A DNA stretch of 64,000 bases from Rhodanobacter spathiphylli B39 (GCF_000264295.1 NZ_AJXT01000006.1:62001-126000), one strand, 5' to 3'. Shown: positions 25,525 through 37,684, counted from the stretch's first letter. Numbers and translations are program-made. Notes: generated by a model not told the origin, from the letters alone.

Positions 25525-26826
25525 TCAGGTTACCCGCTCGCCCGCGGCCACACGAATCGCGGTCACGTCGGCCGGTGCGGGATGGATGGCCAGGCGCAGC
25601 CGGCCTCCGGTCCGCAGCAATCGCAGGTTCCGGTGCCTGACCAGGTAGGCCAGCGCCACGGCCGCCGCGGCCACGCCCGCCAGCGCGCCCACTCCCAGCG
25701 CCCAGCGAGCGCCGAAACGGTCGACCACCCAGCCGACCAGCGGCGCGCCGATCGGCGTACCGCCCATCACCACCGCAATCCGCAGCGCCAGCACCCGGCC
25801 ACGCATGCCGCGTTCGGTGGTGAGCTGCATCATGGAATTGCTGGCGGTCATGAAGGTGAGCGCGGCCACGCCCACGAAGAACAGCACGCCGGCAAACAGG
25901 AGCGGACCCGGCATCACCGCCGCCAGCGCCAGGGTGACGCCGAACGCGGCCGCAGCGCAGCCCATCAGCACCATGCCGGGCAGTTCGCGGCGGGCCGAGA
26001 GCAGCGCCCCGCACATGGTGCCCGCCGCCATCGACGAGGTCAGCAGGCCGTACTGGCTGGCGTCGCCGTGGAACACCGTCACCGACATGGTCGAAATGAA
26101 GATGGCGAAGTTGAAGCCGAACGTGCCGAGCAGGAACAGCATCACCAGCACGGCCATCAGGTCCGGTCGCTGCCCCACGTAGCTAAACCCCGCGAGCAGG
26201 CTGCCGCGCGTACTGGCCGGCCGCGGCTCGGCATGCAGCTCGTTCACCCGCAGCATCCACAGCGACACCATCACCGCGGCGTACGAACCCGCGTTGATCA
26301 GGAACAGCCAGCCTTCGCCGACCGCAGCGATCAGCACGCCGGCCACCGCCGGCCCCAGCATGCGGGCGGCGTTGAATGAGGCGGAGTTCAGCGCCACCGC
26401 GTTGGCCAGGTCGTCGTCGGTGACCAGGTCCGAGACGAAGGCCTGCCGTGCCGGCGCGTCGAAGGCGGTGACGATGCCCAGCAGCAGGGCAAAGCCGTAC
26501 ACCTGCCACAACTGCACCACGCCGGCGAGGGTGACCAGGCCCAGCCCCAGCGCCAGCAGGCCCGAAACTGCCTGGGTGAACAGCAGCAGCCGGCGCCGGT
26601 CGAAGTGATCGGCGGCCAGCCCGGTCAGCGGCAGCAACAGCAGCGGCGGCCCGAACTGCAGCGCCATCACCGTGCCTACCGCAGTGGCGTTGTGCCGGGT
26701 CAGCACGGTGAGCACCAGCCAGTCCTGGCCCACGCGTTGCATCCACGTGCCCACGTTGGACACCAGGGCGCCGGTGGCCCACAGCCGATAGTTATGACTG
26801 CGCAGCGAATGGAACATGCTGCTCAT
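25525..26826 (-). CDS. MFS transporter (EntS/MFS_3 type)
   Basis: A 433-residue 12-TM permease. The N-terminal FHSLRSHNYRLWATGALVSNVGTWMQ and GLAADHFDRRRLL (motif A) match the MFS_3/enterobactin-exporter group rather than sugar-specific symporters. Its ATG overlaps the GH30 stop (ATGA), so it is translationally coupled to that gene and is the last of the glycan-uptake cluster. Relatives export siderophores, drugs or metabolites; transport of a sugar or oligosaccharide is inferred only from context. Confidence 0.88.
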   Translation of the reverse strand: MSSMFHSLRSHNYRLWATGALVSNVGTWMQRVGQDWLVLTVLTRHNATAVGTVMALQFGPPLLLLPLTGLAADHFDRRRLLLFTQAVSGLLALGLGLVTLAGVVQLWQVYGFALLLGIVTAFDAPARQAFVSDLVTDDDLANAVALNSASFNAARMLGPAVAGVLIAAVGEGWLFLINAGSYAAVMVSLWMLRVNELHAEPRPASTRGSLLAGFSYVGQRPDLMAVLVMLFLLGTFGFNFAIFISTMSVTVFHGDASQYGLLTSSMAAGTMCGALLSARRELPGMVLMGCAAAAFGVTLALAAVMPGPLLFAGVLFFVGVAALTFMTASNSMMQLTTERGMRGRVLALRIAVVMGGTPIGAPLVGWVVDRFGARWALGVGALAGVAAAAVALAYLVRHRNLRLLRTGGRLRLAIHPAPADVTAIRVAAGERVT

Positions 26827-28391
26827 GGGTCAACGCCCGGACTGGGGGAAGCGGCGGCGGTCGGCGCGGCGAGCGTCGCGGCGGTTGGCGCAGCCGTGCC
26901 ATCGCGTGCCCAGACAAACGTCGCCACGCTGCTGCCGGGCAGGTCGTACTCGAAGCGCAGCGCGCCCTGCCGTACCGACAGGCGGTTGGTCTGCGCGTTG
27001 CCGTTGACCGCCACCAGCACCACCGAGCCGTCATCCGGATTCTGGAAGGCCACTTCGTGCACGCCTGCGTTGGTGTTGCCGGACTTCACCCGCACCGCGC
27101 CCGGCAGCACGAACCGGCTGAAATGGGCGAACGCGTAATACTCGTCGTTGCGGCTGATCGCGCCCGTGGTGGAATCGATGGTGACCACGCCCTTGCACTC
27201 GTCGCAGCCGCCCGCGTGGGGTCCATGGTTTTCGTCCAGCGCCAGGTTCCAGTACACCACGCCCCGCGCCCAGTTCTTCACTCCCATCATCACGATGTTG
27301 CGCGCAAACAGCAGCAGCTCGCCGTTGCGGGCGGACGGCCAGTCACCACCCGAGCACTCGGTGAGGTAGGCATCCTTGTGGGGAAACGCGCGGTGCACGG
27401 TGGTCTGCGCACTCGGGTCGCCGCTGTAGCAATGCCAGGCGATGCCCGCGAGATAGCGCCGCGCATCGGGATCGGCCAGCACGCTCAGCGGCTGGTCCGG
27501 CGCGTCCCAGTTGTGGTCCCAGCCCAGGATCACCGTTCCCGGCTTGCGCCCCGCCAGGGCGGGGCCGAGATACTTGCCGATGATGCGGGCGCGCGCGTCG
27601 GCGGGCAGAGTCATGCCCGGGTACGTCAGCGGTTCGAACGCGGGCTCGTTCTGCACGGTCAGCGCGAAGATCGGAATGCCGGCACCCTGGAACGCATCCA
27701 CGAAGCGCACCAGGTAGGCCGCATAGGTCGCCTCCCAGGATTCCAGCAAGGTGCCACTGACCAGGTTGGCGCTGCTCTTCATCCACGCCGGCGCACTCCA
27801 CGGCGAGGCGATGATCATCGCACCGGGCTGGATGGCCAGGATGTCGTGCAGCACCGGGATCACATTGCGCTGGTCCACGACGACGTTGAAATGCTGCAGG
27901 TCGGGATCGACCTGGCCGGCGGGCATGTCATCCGGGCTGTAATGCTGCAGCGAGAAATCCGAGGCGCCGATGGTGATGCGCAGCATGTTGAAGTTGAGCC
28001 CCGGCGGCGGACCGAACAGCTCCTGCAGCAAGGCGCTGCGCTGCGCAGGGCTGAGCCGGTTCTGGATCAGCCACGCCGACGAATCGCTGAGCGCCGCCCC
28101 GAAGCCGGCCATGGTCTGGTACTTCCGGTCGAGGTCGATGACGACGTCGGCCTCGCCGGCACCGGCGACCTGCCGCTGCGCGAAGGTATCGGGTTGCGCC
28201 GCCAGCTGCAGTCGTCGATCCGCCGTGCTCAGCCACACGTGGACCCGCGGGCCGGTGAGCGCAAGCACCTTGCCCGAGGTTCCCGCGAACAGGCCCGGGC
28301 GCGGCCAGTCCATCGCCGCCAGCGCCACCAGGGTCAGCAGCACCACCGACAGCAGGGGCGTCCAGCGACCCACCCCCGTCGCTTCATCCAT
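26823..28391 (-). CDS. GH30 glycoside hydrolase (glucosylceramidase-like, beta-1,6-glucanase type)
   Basis: A 522-residue protein with an N-terminal signal anchor (LLSVVLLTLVALAAMDW). Family GH30 features are intact: QTMAGFGAALSDSSAW at the start of the barrel, acid/base glutamate in LTVQNEPAFEPLTYPG, and nucleophile glutamate in AYLTECSGGDWPS. The C-terminal beta-sandwich runs from about residue 400 (YYAFAHFSRFVLPGAVRV). Subfamily GH30_1/GH30_3 members cleave beta-1,6-glucan or glucosylceramide. It lies 48 bp downstream of the GH3 gene and overlaps the MFS start, so all belong to one transcription unit. Confidence 0.92.
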   Translation of the reverse strand: MDEATGVGRWTPLLSVVLLTLVALAAMDWPRPGLFAGTSGKVLALTGPRVHVWLSTADRRLQLAAQPDTFAQRQVAGAGEADVVIDLDRKYQTMAGFGAALSDSSAWLIQNRLSPAQRSALLQELFGPPPGLNFNMLRITIGASDFSLQHYSPDDMPAGQVDPDLQHFNVVVDQRNVIPVLHDILAIQPGAMIIASPWSAPAWMKSSANLVSGTLLESWEATYAAYLVRFVDAFQGAGIPIFALTVQNEPAFEPLTYPGMTLPADARARIIGKYLGPALAGRKPGTVILGWDHNWDAPDQPLSVLADPDARRYLAGIAWHCYSGDPSAQTTVHRAFPHKDAYLTECSGGDWPSARNGELLLFARNIVMMGVKNWARGVVYWNLALDENHGPHAGGCDECKGVVTIDSTTGAISRNDEYYAFAHFSRFVLPGAVRVKSGNTNAGVHEVAFQNPDDGSVVLVAVNGNAQTNRLSVRQGALRFEYDLPGSSVATFVWARDGTAAPTAATLAAPTAAASPSPGVDP

Positions 28392-28439
28392 GGCGCGACC
28401 GCTTGCCCCGCAAGGATCGGTGCATGCCCGGTTCCACGC

Positions 28440-31010
<2,571 letters not shown>

Positions 31011-31102
31011 CGGAACTCTCACTCGAATCATCAAATCTGCGCGCGAGGCCAGGCCCGTGCGCCACGTACTCATGCGAACCGCGAACCACCACCGCTTCCG
31101 AT

Positions 31103-31130
31103 CGTCATCCCCGCCTATGCGGGAATGACG
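31103..31130. repeat. REP-like palindrome, CGTCAT..ATGACG family
   Basis: A hairpin CGTCATCCCCGC-CTAT-GCGGGAATGACG with one mismatch. It lies between the GH3 start and the TonB receptor stop. Two related units form the inverted pair at 62731-62808, so it belongs to an interspersed family. In this position it could also shape operon mRNA stability. Confidence 0.65.
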
Positions 31131-31163
31131 TCGGGGAGAGCCGTCCGGTTTTGCCGGTCCAGC

Positions 31164-34091
31164 CTACAACTTGTAGTTGATGCCAAACAGGACCGTGCGC
31201 CCCCAGGTGTCGTATTCCAGCGGCCGGGTCATCGGCACGTTGTTCGGCAAGGTGGCGACCTGCACCGAGGAATCCGACGAGTTGGTGAGGTTGTTGACCT
31301 GCAGCAGCAGCGACAGTCCATCCCAGCGTCCACCACTGAACGCGTAGCCCAGCTGCAGGTCGGTCTGCCGGTTGGCCAGGATCTTCGTGTAGCCCAGTTG
31401 GTCGAACAGGGCCACCGCCTCACCGGTGAACGACGAGCGATAACGTTCGGCCACGCGCACCGAGAAGCCGTAGCGCTCGTAGAACAGCGCCAGGTTCGCC
31501 ACCTTGCGCGACAGGCCGGGCAGGGTTTTCGGGCCGCCCGGAACGGACGAAATCGACGACAGCGGAATCGAGCTGTTGGTCAGCGAGAAGTTCGCCTGCG
31601 CGCCAAACCCTTCCAGCGCATGCGCCAGCAGGCCGCCTTCCAGCGCGCCGGAAAGTTCCAGGCCATCCATCTTGCCGCCGGTACCGTTTTCCGGCGTGGT
31701 GAACGAACCGATGTTGCTTGTCGGCACCAGGGTCGGCGTGTCGTTGGTGTAGTTGGAGAAGTCGTAGTCCAGCACGGTCTGGTTGTAGATGTAGTTGAGC
31801 AGGTTCTTGTGGAACACCGCCGCGGCCACGTAGCTGGCGTTGCCGAAATACTTCTCCCACGACAGATCGGTGCCGACCGCCACGTACGGGCGCAGCTGCG
31901 GGTTGCCGCCGCTGCCCGACCACAGCACCTGGCCCGCGCCGGGACCGTCGGTGATCTTCGACACGCCGGCCGAGGTGGATACCTTCTCGTCGTCGATGCG
32001 ACCGCGCGCCATGGTCTTGGCCAGGCCGAAACGCAGATACTGCCGTTCTCCGACCTCGGCCACCAGGTTCAGGCTGGGCAACACGTTGTTGTACGTCGCC
32101 CCATCCCGGATGCTGCCGACCAGGGTGTCGCCATTGGTCTGCAGCGCCTGCGACGACTGGTCGGTATGCACGAACTGCACGCCCACGTTGCCGCGCAGCG
32201 GGACGTCGCCCAGGCGCGTGTCGATGTTGAACTTCACGTAGGCCAGCGGCACCTTCTCCTCGACGGAGTAGTTGCGGCTCCAGTCACCCTGCCCGTTCTT
32301 GGGCACCCGGTAGAACTGGTTGCCATACAGCGCGCCCAGCACGTTGTAGTTGAGGATGCCGGGGATGCCGCCGTAGCCCAGCGAGGTGGGGTTGTACAGC
32401 AGCGAGGGATCGACCGGCGCGCTGAAGTGGTTCTGGTAGGTGTCCTGGGTGGAACCGTTGCCGTCGAGGTAGGCGAACAGCACGTCGGCGTGCTTGGTCT
32501 TGGTGCGGTCGGAATACGCCACGCCGAAATCCATGTCGCTGAAGATCCAGCCGACCGCATGGCTGGCCTGCAGGCGCAGCGCGTGGATGGTGTCGTCCTG
32601 GCGGTCCAGCTCCTCGCGACCGTTGTAGCCGTAGTTGTCCGGATCGGTGAACACCATCGTGCCGGGGTCGGCCAGATCGGCCACCGGGCGGAAGTCCGGA
32701 TAGCCGAAGCCGCTGGACGTGTTGAACGCGACGTCGGTGAGCGCGCCGTTCGCCAATCCGCTGAACAGGTAGGCATCGTGCAGCTTCACCCGGGCGCTGG
32801 ACGAGGACAGGTCGGCCATCAGCGTCCAGTCGCCCAGGTACAGCTTGTTGTTCCAGCCGATCGAGTAGAGCTTGTCGTGCTCCTTGGTGTATTCGTTCTG
32901 CAGGATCGGCGCGACGCCGAGGATGGTGCCGCCGGTGACGATCGGCAGCGGTTGGCCGGGCACGGTCTGCACGTTGTCGTAGCCCACGTTGTCGTAGGGG
33001 CTGCTCGACCACTGCGCGCCGTTGGTGAACTTGCGCTTGGTGAAAGTCGAGTAGTACATGTCCAGTTTCGAGTAGTAGACGTCGTTCGGCGCCCACTCCA
33101 GCACGGTCATCAGGCCGTTGCGCTTCTGGCCCTGCGACTGCGCGCGCAGCTGCATGCCTTCCTGCGAGATCACGTTGTCCGGCATGCCCGGCGTGTGCGG
33201 ACCGCCCCAGTTCTGGTCGATGCCGGCGCTGCCGTTGTCGGCGCTCCACCACCACGCCTGGTACTGCTTCTCCTGGATCGGCTGGTCGACCGTGGCGACA
33301 CCGATGGCGAGACCCAGCGTGTGGTTGAAGAACTGGTCGACGTACGAAAAGCTGGCGCGATGGCCGTTGGTATCGGTGCCGGTGCCCGGGTTCAGCGAGC
33401 CGTTGCCGTTGTGTTCGCCGCGCAGGTTGAACACCAAGGTGCGCCTGGACAGATCCAGCGGATTGATCGTGTGCAAGTCCACCGTGCCGGACAGGCCCTG
33501 CCCGACCAGGCTGGCGTCGGGTGTCTTGTAGATGGTCACGCCATTGATCAGCTCGGCCGGGTACTGGTCGTATTCCACGCCACGGTTCTCGCCCACCGTG
33601 GCCTGTTCGCGCCCGTCCAGCGTGGTGCCGGCAAAATCCGGCGACAGGCCGCGAATGGCGATCGCGTTGGCATGGCCATCGGCGCGCTGGGTGGCCAGGC
33701 CCGACACGCGCGACAGGCTGTCGGCGATGCTGACGTCGGGCAGCTTGCCGATGTCCTCGGCGGAGATCGCCTCGACGATGTTGTTGGCATCCTCCTTTGT
33801 CTTCATCGAACTGGCGATGCTGCTGGCGATGCCGGTCACCACCACGCCGCTCATGTCCGTCACCGGCTGCTGCGGCTTCTTGGCGGCCTTGTCGCCGGGC
33901 TTCGCCTTGCCATCCTGCGCTGTCGCAGGCGTGCTGACGGGCGCCGCCTGCGGCCGGTTCGTGGTGTCCTGCGCGGCGGCAGGCCCGGCGCCGGCGAAGG
34001 CAAGCAACGCGACTGCACACGCGGCAGCCAGCGGACGCGGATGGAAACGGACTGGCGCGGACACGCCACGCAATGCACGACGATGGTTCAT
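31164..34091 (-). CDS. TonB-dependent receptor, glycan type
   Basis: A 975-residue outer-membrane receptor. The ATG at 34091 has GGGAGG; a signal peptide (cleavage near GPAAAQD) and a proline/alanine/lysine-rich linker follow. The TonB box-like VVVTGIASSI is at about residue 85, the plug domain follows (EDIGKLPDVSIADSLSRVSG, the signature of the xanthomonad carbohydrate-type TBDRs), and the long beta-barrel ends with an aromatic C-terminal residue pattern (TVLFGINYKL). Downstream GH3, GH30 and MFS genes on the same strand suggest import of beta-glucan oligosaccharides. No LacI/sensor gene is adjacent. Confidence 0.93.
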   Translation of the reverse strand: MNHRRALRGVSAPVRFHPRPLAAACAVALLAFAGAGPAAAQDTTNRPQAAPVSTPATAQDGKAKPGDKAAKKPQQPVTDMSGVVVTGIASSIASSMKTKEDANNIVEAISAEDIGKLPDVSIADSLSRVSGLATQRADGHANAIAIRGLSPDFAGTTLDGREQATVGENRGVEYDQYPAELINGVTIYKTPDASLVGQGLSGTVDLHTINPLDLSRRTLVFNLRGEHNGNGSLNPGTGTDTNGHRASFSYVDQFFNHTLGLAIGVATVDQPIQEKQYQAWWWSADNGSAGIDQNWGGPHTPGMPDNVISQEGMQLRAQSQGQKRNGLMTVLEWAPNDVYYSKLDMYYSTFTKRKFTNGAQWSSSPYDNVGYDNVQTVPGQPLPIVTGGTILGVAPILQNEYTKEHDKLYSIGWNNKLYLGDWTLMADLSSSSARVKLHDAYLFSGLANGALTDVAFNTSSGFGYPDFRPVADLADPGTMVFTDPDNYGYNGREELDRQDDTIHALRLQASHAVGWIFSDMDFGVAYSDRTKTKHADVLFAYLDGNGSTQDTYQNHFSAPVDPSLLYNPTSLGYGGIPGILNYNVLGALYGNQFYRVPKNGQGDWSRNYSVEEKVPLAYVKFNIDTRLGDVPLRGNVGVQFVHTDQSSQALQTNGDTLVGSIRDGATYNNVLPSLNLVAEVGERQYLRFGLAKTMARGRIDDEKVSTSAGVSKITDGPGAGQVLWSGSGGNPQLRPYVAVGTDLSWEKYFGNASYVAAAVFHKNLLNYIYNQTVLDYDFSNYTNDTPTLVPTSNIGSFTTPENGTGGKMDGLELSGALEGGLLAHALEGFGAQANFSLTNSSIPLSSISSVPGGPKTLPGLSRKVANLALFYERYGFSVRVAERYRSSFTGEAVALFDQLGYTKILANRQTDLQLGYAFSGGRWDGLSLLLQVNNLTNSSDSSVQVATLPNNVPMTRPLEYDTWGRTVLFGINYKL

Positions 34092-34277
34092 GAAGGCCTC
34101 CCTTTTGCCCCTGATGTTGATTTGAAGTCGCCCTGGCAGCATGACGCCGATGTTGCGCCAGGCAGCCACCACGAAACGGCGACGCGGTCACTTTGCGATG
34201 TGTCGGCGGCCGAGCCTACTCCGTTTGGATCAAATGCCGGAGCACGGGCACGCCAACCGTTCAAGGCGGAGTCCACT

Positions 34278-34291
34278 CGCAAAAATTTGCG
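34278..34291. promoter_or_regulatory. inverted repeat upstream of the TonB receptor
   Basis: CGCAAA-AA-TTTGCG, 6-base arms with a 2-base spacer, in the 232-bp gap between the EEP gene stop (34324) and the receptor start (34091). It could be an operator for the glycan operon. No dedicated regulator is encoded next to it. Confidence 0.3.
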
Positions 34292-34323
34292 CCACATTCG
34301 CGAAGCCGTCGTTCGGCGTGGCG

Positions 34324-35163
34324 TTACCCGCCGAGTTCGGCCATCACCGGAAAATGATCGGAGGGATAGCGTGCGCCGTCGTGGGTGGTGATCGTGTGGA
34401 CGGCGATCGCCTTGAAACCGCGGCTCAGTATCCAGTCGATGCGCTGGTCGGGATTGCCGGTGAAATTGTGGAACGTCTTCGCCGGGCCGGAGCGCGACGC
34501 CGCCGTCATCCACGCATCCTGCAGGTCATGCGTCAACGCGGCGTGCACCGTCGTGTCGGGCGCGCAGTTGAAATCCCCGGCCAGGATCACCCGCGTGTCC
34601 ACGGGCAGCTTGCCGATCCACTGCACGATCTCCTTCGCGCTCAACATGCGCGGACGCACATCCTCGTCGCGATACGGGAAGTGCGTGTTGAGATAGACAA
34701 AGCTGCCACCGCCATCGCGCCGGCGGAACCGGGCCCAGGTGACCATGCGGGGAAAGGGCTGACCCCAGGTCCGGCTGCCGACCACGTCCGGCGTGTCGGA
34801 GAGCCAGAAGTCGCCGGAGCGCTCCACCGCCAGGCGGTCCGTGCGGTAGAACACGCCCATGTGCTCGCCCTTGGTGCCGCCGTCGCGTCCCTGCCCGAAC
34901 CACGCGTAGCCCGGCAGGTGCGCGGCAAGATATTCGCCCTGCTCCTCGGTCAGTTCCTGGGTGCCGAGCAGGTCCGGATGCTGCTCCTTGATCACCTGCA
35001 CCATCAGGTCGCGGCGGTTCTCCCAGGCATTCATGCCGGTGTCCGCCGGCACCCGCACGTTGAACGTCATCACCCGCAGCGGCGCTTCGGCCGCGCGTCC
35101 CGGAAAGCACAAGCCAAACATCAGCACGCAGGCAAACACCGAAGACCAGTGGCGCAGGTTCAT
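34324..35163 (-). CDS. EEP-family exported phosphodiesterase
   Basis: A 279-residue endonuclease/exonuclease/phosphatase-fold protein with a signal peptide (SSVFACVLMFGLCFPGRAA). Catalytic motifs: RVMTFNVRV, LLGTQELTEEQ (metal-binding glutamate), FVYLNTHFPY, ILAGDFNCAPD, and the C-terminal YPSDHFPVMAEL with catalytic His. Export argues for an extracellular nuclease, sphingomyelinase or sugar-phosphatase-like role. It is upstream of the TonB receptor on the same strand but separated by 232 bp, so it need not belong to that operon. Confidence 0.9.
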   Translation of the reverse strand: MNLRHWSSVFACVLMFGLCFPGRAAEAPLRVMTFNVRVPADTGMNAWENRRDLMVQVIKEQHPDLLGTQELTEEQGEYLAAHLPGYAWFGQGRDGGTKGEHMGVFYRTDRLAVERSGDFWLSDTPDVVGSRTWGQPFPRMVTWARFRRRDGGGSFVYLNTHFPYRDEDVRPRMLSAKEIVQWIGKLPVDTRVILAGDFNCAPDTTVHAALTHDLQDAWMTAASRSGPAKTFHNFTGNPDQRIDWILSRGFKAIAVHTITTHDGARYPSDHFPVMAELGG

Positions 35164-35348
35164 CAGCCATCTCCAGAACGGAAGTGATGTGGGGACGTCG
35201 AGTCTAGCGGGATTGCCCGCCGCTGCAGCTCATGCAAAAACCTGCGGGCAGCACCACCGTCGCGGTCGACGATGACGGTCCACGCACCGCCCCGGGCAGC
35301 CGAAGGCACGCCCCCTGACCGACAGCCCCGCCGGGAGTCGACGCGAGG

Positions 35349-35375
35349 TGTCCAAATCGCCGAAGCTCGCGCGTC
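35349..35375 (+). promoter_or_regulatory. candidate ECF42 autoregulatory promoter
   Basis: TGTCCA (35349-35354), 17 bases, CGTC (35372-35375), ending 52 bases before the YCII start codon at 35428. ECF sigma factors commonly read CGTC-type -10 elements, and ECF42 promoters are reported with a TGTCGA-like -35. The same pattern occurs upstream of 38783 and 23744. Confidence 0.6.
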
Positions 35376-35427
35376 ATGGAAATGGCGGCGCACACTGTCC
35401 GTCGATCACTCACTCTGGAGAACTCCG

Positions 35428-35775
35428 ATGCAATATCTGTTGATGCTGTATGCCAACGAGAACGGCTGGTCGCAGATGACACCGGCCGAGCAGGCCCAGG
35501 GCGTCGCCGCCTATGCGGCCTATACGCAGGCACTGAAGGCCGGCGGCGCGTTGGTCGGCTCCAATCGCCTGCAGAACAGCACGACCGCCACCACCGTGCA
35601 CGTCGCCGACGGCAAGTCGCAGGTGCTGGATGGACCGTACGTGGACTCCAAGGAGCAACTGGGCGGCTATTACCTGATCGACGTGCCGGACCTGGATGCG
35701 GCGCTGGCGTGGGCCGCCCGCTGCCCCGGGGCCAGCCACGGCACGATCGAAGTGCGACCGGTCTGGAGCATGTAG
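35428..35775 (+). CDS. YCII/DGPF-domain protein, partner of ECF42 sigma factor
   Basis: A 115-residue protein of the YCII-related family (DGPF type), with MQYLLMLYANENGW at the start and the signature QVLDGPYVDSKEQLGGYYLI in the middle. These dimeric ferredoxin-like proteins are the conserved genomic partners and targets of ECF42 sigma factors. GGAG precedes the ATG. The stop codon TAG is immediately followed in the same frame by the TTG start of the sigma gene, so expression is tightly coupled. Biochemical activity of the family is unknown. Confidence 0.93.
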   Translation: MQYLLMLYANENGWSQMTPAEQAQGVAAYAAYTQALKAGGALVGSNRLQNSTTATTVHVADGKSQVLDGPYVDSKEQLGGYYLIDVPDLDAALAWAARCPGASHGTIEVRPVWSM

Positions 35776-37026
35776 TTGGACGCCGCGGCACAGGCGCGCC
35801 GTACCGCAGACACCGTGGCACGTCGCAGCTACGGCAAGCTGATCGCCTTCCTGGCCGCCGCCATGCGCGACGTGGCGGCGGCCGAGGATGCGCTGTCCGA
35901 AGCATTCGCGTCCGCGCTGGCGGACTGGCCGCGCAACGGCTGTCCCGCCAACCCGGAGGCATGGCTGCTCACCGTGGCCCGGCGCAAGGGCATCGATGGC
36001 CTTCGCCGCCGTCGCAGTGGCGAAGCGGCCGCGGCACAGCTGCAGCTCCTGGCGGAGATCGACGACACCGCTCCGGCGATCGTGGATGACGAGGCCATCC
36101 CCGACCAGCGCCTTGCGCTGCTGTTCGCCTGCGCCCATCCGGCGATCGACGCGGGCATCCGCGCACCGCTGATGTTGCAGGCCGTGCTGGGACTGGATGC
36201 GAAGACGATCGCCTCGGCGTTCCTCGCCTCGCCCGAGGCCATGGGCAAACGCCTGGGGCGGGCGAAACAGAAGATCCGCGAAGCGGGCATTCCGTTCGCC
36301 ATCCCCGCGCGCGACGAGCTGGCCGAACGGCTGGATGGCGTGCTGGATGCCATCTACGCCGCCTACGCGGAGGGCTGGAGCGATCCCGGCGGCACCGACC
36401 TGATCCGTCGCGATCTCACGGCCGAAGCGCTGTTCCTCGCCGACCTGGTGGCCCGGCTGCTGCCGCAGGAACCCGAGGCGCTGGGTCTGCTGGCCTGCCT
36501 GCTGCATGCGCAGGCCAGGTGTGGTGCACGCCGCAATGCGGCGGGCGACTACGTGCCGCTGGCCGAGCAGGACGTCGCGCTGTGGGACAGCGCGATGATC
36601 GACGAGGCGGAAGCCCTGCTGCTGCGCGCCAGCACGCTGGGCCGCATCGGTCGGCATCAACTCGAAGCGGCGCTGCAATCCGCTCACGTCGAGCGCCGCC
36701 GCAGCGGGCGCACCGACTGGACGCCCGAGGTGCAGATCTACGATGCGCTGCTTGCGCTTTCCGGCTCACCGGTGGTCGCGCTCAACCGCGCGCTGGCCGT
36801 TGCCGAATGGCAAGGTCCGCGCGCCGCGCTGGATATTCTGGAGACACTCGCCGCGGGTGGACGGCTCGTGCAATACCAGCCTTACTGGGCCGCACGCGCG
36901 GCCTTGCTGGCCCGAACCCATGCCTATCCCGAAGCCCGTGACGCCTTCGACATGGCGATCGGCCTGGCCAGCGACCCCGCCGTCCGCCGTTTCCTGCAGG
37001 GACGCCAGGCCGCGCTGCCACGCTGA
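35776..37026 (+). CDS. ECF42-type sigma factor with C-terminal TPR extension
   Basis: A 416-residue protein. Sigma region 2 spans about residues 10-85 (LIAFLAAAMRDVAAAEDALSEAF, then GCPANPEAWLLTVARRKGID) and region 4 about 115-180 (QAVLGLDAKTIASAFLASPEAMGKRLGRAK). The remaining 230 residues are the conserved helical/TPR-like extension (WSDPGGTDLIRRDLTAEAL, LLALSGSPVVALNRALAVAE). No anti-sigma gene is present, as expected for ECF42, in which the extension is needed for activity. The start is TTG directly after the amber stop of the YCII gene, in the same frame; GTG at 35814 is a less likely alternative since relatives align from the start. Confidence 0.9.
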   Translation: MDAAAQARRTADTVARRSYGKLIAFLAAAMRDVAAAEDALSEAFASALADWPRNGCPANPEAWLLTVARRKGIDGLRRRRSGEAAAAQLQLLAEIDDTAPAIVDDEAIPDQRLALLFACAHPAIDAGIRAPLMLQAVLGLDAKTIASAFLASPEAMGKRLGRAKQKIREAGIPFAIPARDELAERLDGVLDAIYAAYAEGWSDPGGTDLIRRDLTAEALFLADLVARLLPQEPEALGLLACLLHAQARCGARRNAAGDYVPLAEQDVALWDSAMIDEAEALLLRASTLGRIGRHQLEAALQSAHVERRRSGRTDWTPEVQIYDALLALSGSPVVALNRALAVAEWQGPRAALDILETLAAGGRLVQYQPYWAARAALLARTHAYPEARDAFDMAIGLASDPAVRRFLQGRQAALPR

Positions 37027-37135
37027 ATTCAGCGCGAGGCAACCATCGAGCCCGCGGCCTTCCCGCACATGCGGGCGGGTCTTCCTGATACGTCACTGCA
37101 TCAAGGCTATCCGCAACCCGTGCCGCGCCAACGCC

Positions 37136-37684
37136 TCATTCGGCCGCTTCCGGCGCACTGAAAGCCTTGCTGTAGATGCCCGAGCGATCGAAGCAACAGG
37201 CGCGGCGCTTGCCGCTGGCAAGCATGTCGCAGGCCGTGCGGATGCGTCGTTCGCGCGTCTCCGCCTTCTTGCCCGAGCTGATCCAGTGAATCCAGTCCCG
37301 CCGTGCCACCGGCGTGATGTCGTCCCACGACGCGAGCGCCGCGGGCTGGGCGGCGAGTGCCTTGCGCAGGTCGGCGGGCAGCTTCGGCTCCGGCTCCACC
37401 TCGACCGGTGCGAACGCCAGCGGAATCGTGTCGCCCACGGCGACCCCGGCGGCTTCCCGCAGAGCCTGGTCCACCTTGAGCCAGTGGCTGCCCTGTCCGT
37501 CCGGCTCCAGCGTGGCCTGGAACGGTTGGCCGTCGAACAGTCCGTGCACCGTCACCATGCTGCGTGTCGGCAGCTTCGCGCTCGCGGCCGTCGGCAACAC
37601 CAGGAACGTCCAGCTCGCGTCTTTCGGAATCGCGGGGCGCAGCAGCGTCGCCTCGCATCGGATCGTGTCGGCGGAAGGGTTCAT
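37136..37684 (-). CDS. YdeI/OmdA-like protein with N-terminal DUF1905
   Basis: A 182-residue protein in two parts: an N-terminal DUF1905-like beta barrel (about 1-95: TIRCEATLLRPAI, FLVLPTAASAKLPTRSMVTV) and a C-terminal YdeI/OmpD-associated helical region (PADLRKALAAQPAALASWDD, RDWIHWISSGKKAETRERRI). Families of this kind are small cytosolic proteins linked to stress or bacteriocin tolerance without a settled biochemistry. The ATG at 37684 has no strong ribosome-binding site; an earlier in-frame start near 37720 is possible. Confidence 0.85.
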   Translation of the reverse strand: MNPSADTIRCEATLLRPAIPKDASWTFLVLPTAASAKLPTRSMVTVHGLFDGQPFQATLEPDGQGSHWLKVDQALREAAGVAVGDTIPLAFAPVEVEPEPKLPADLRKALAAQPAALASWDDITPVARRDWIHWISSGKKAETRERRIRTACDMLASGKRRACCFDRSGIYSKAFSAPEAAE

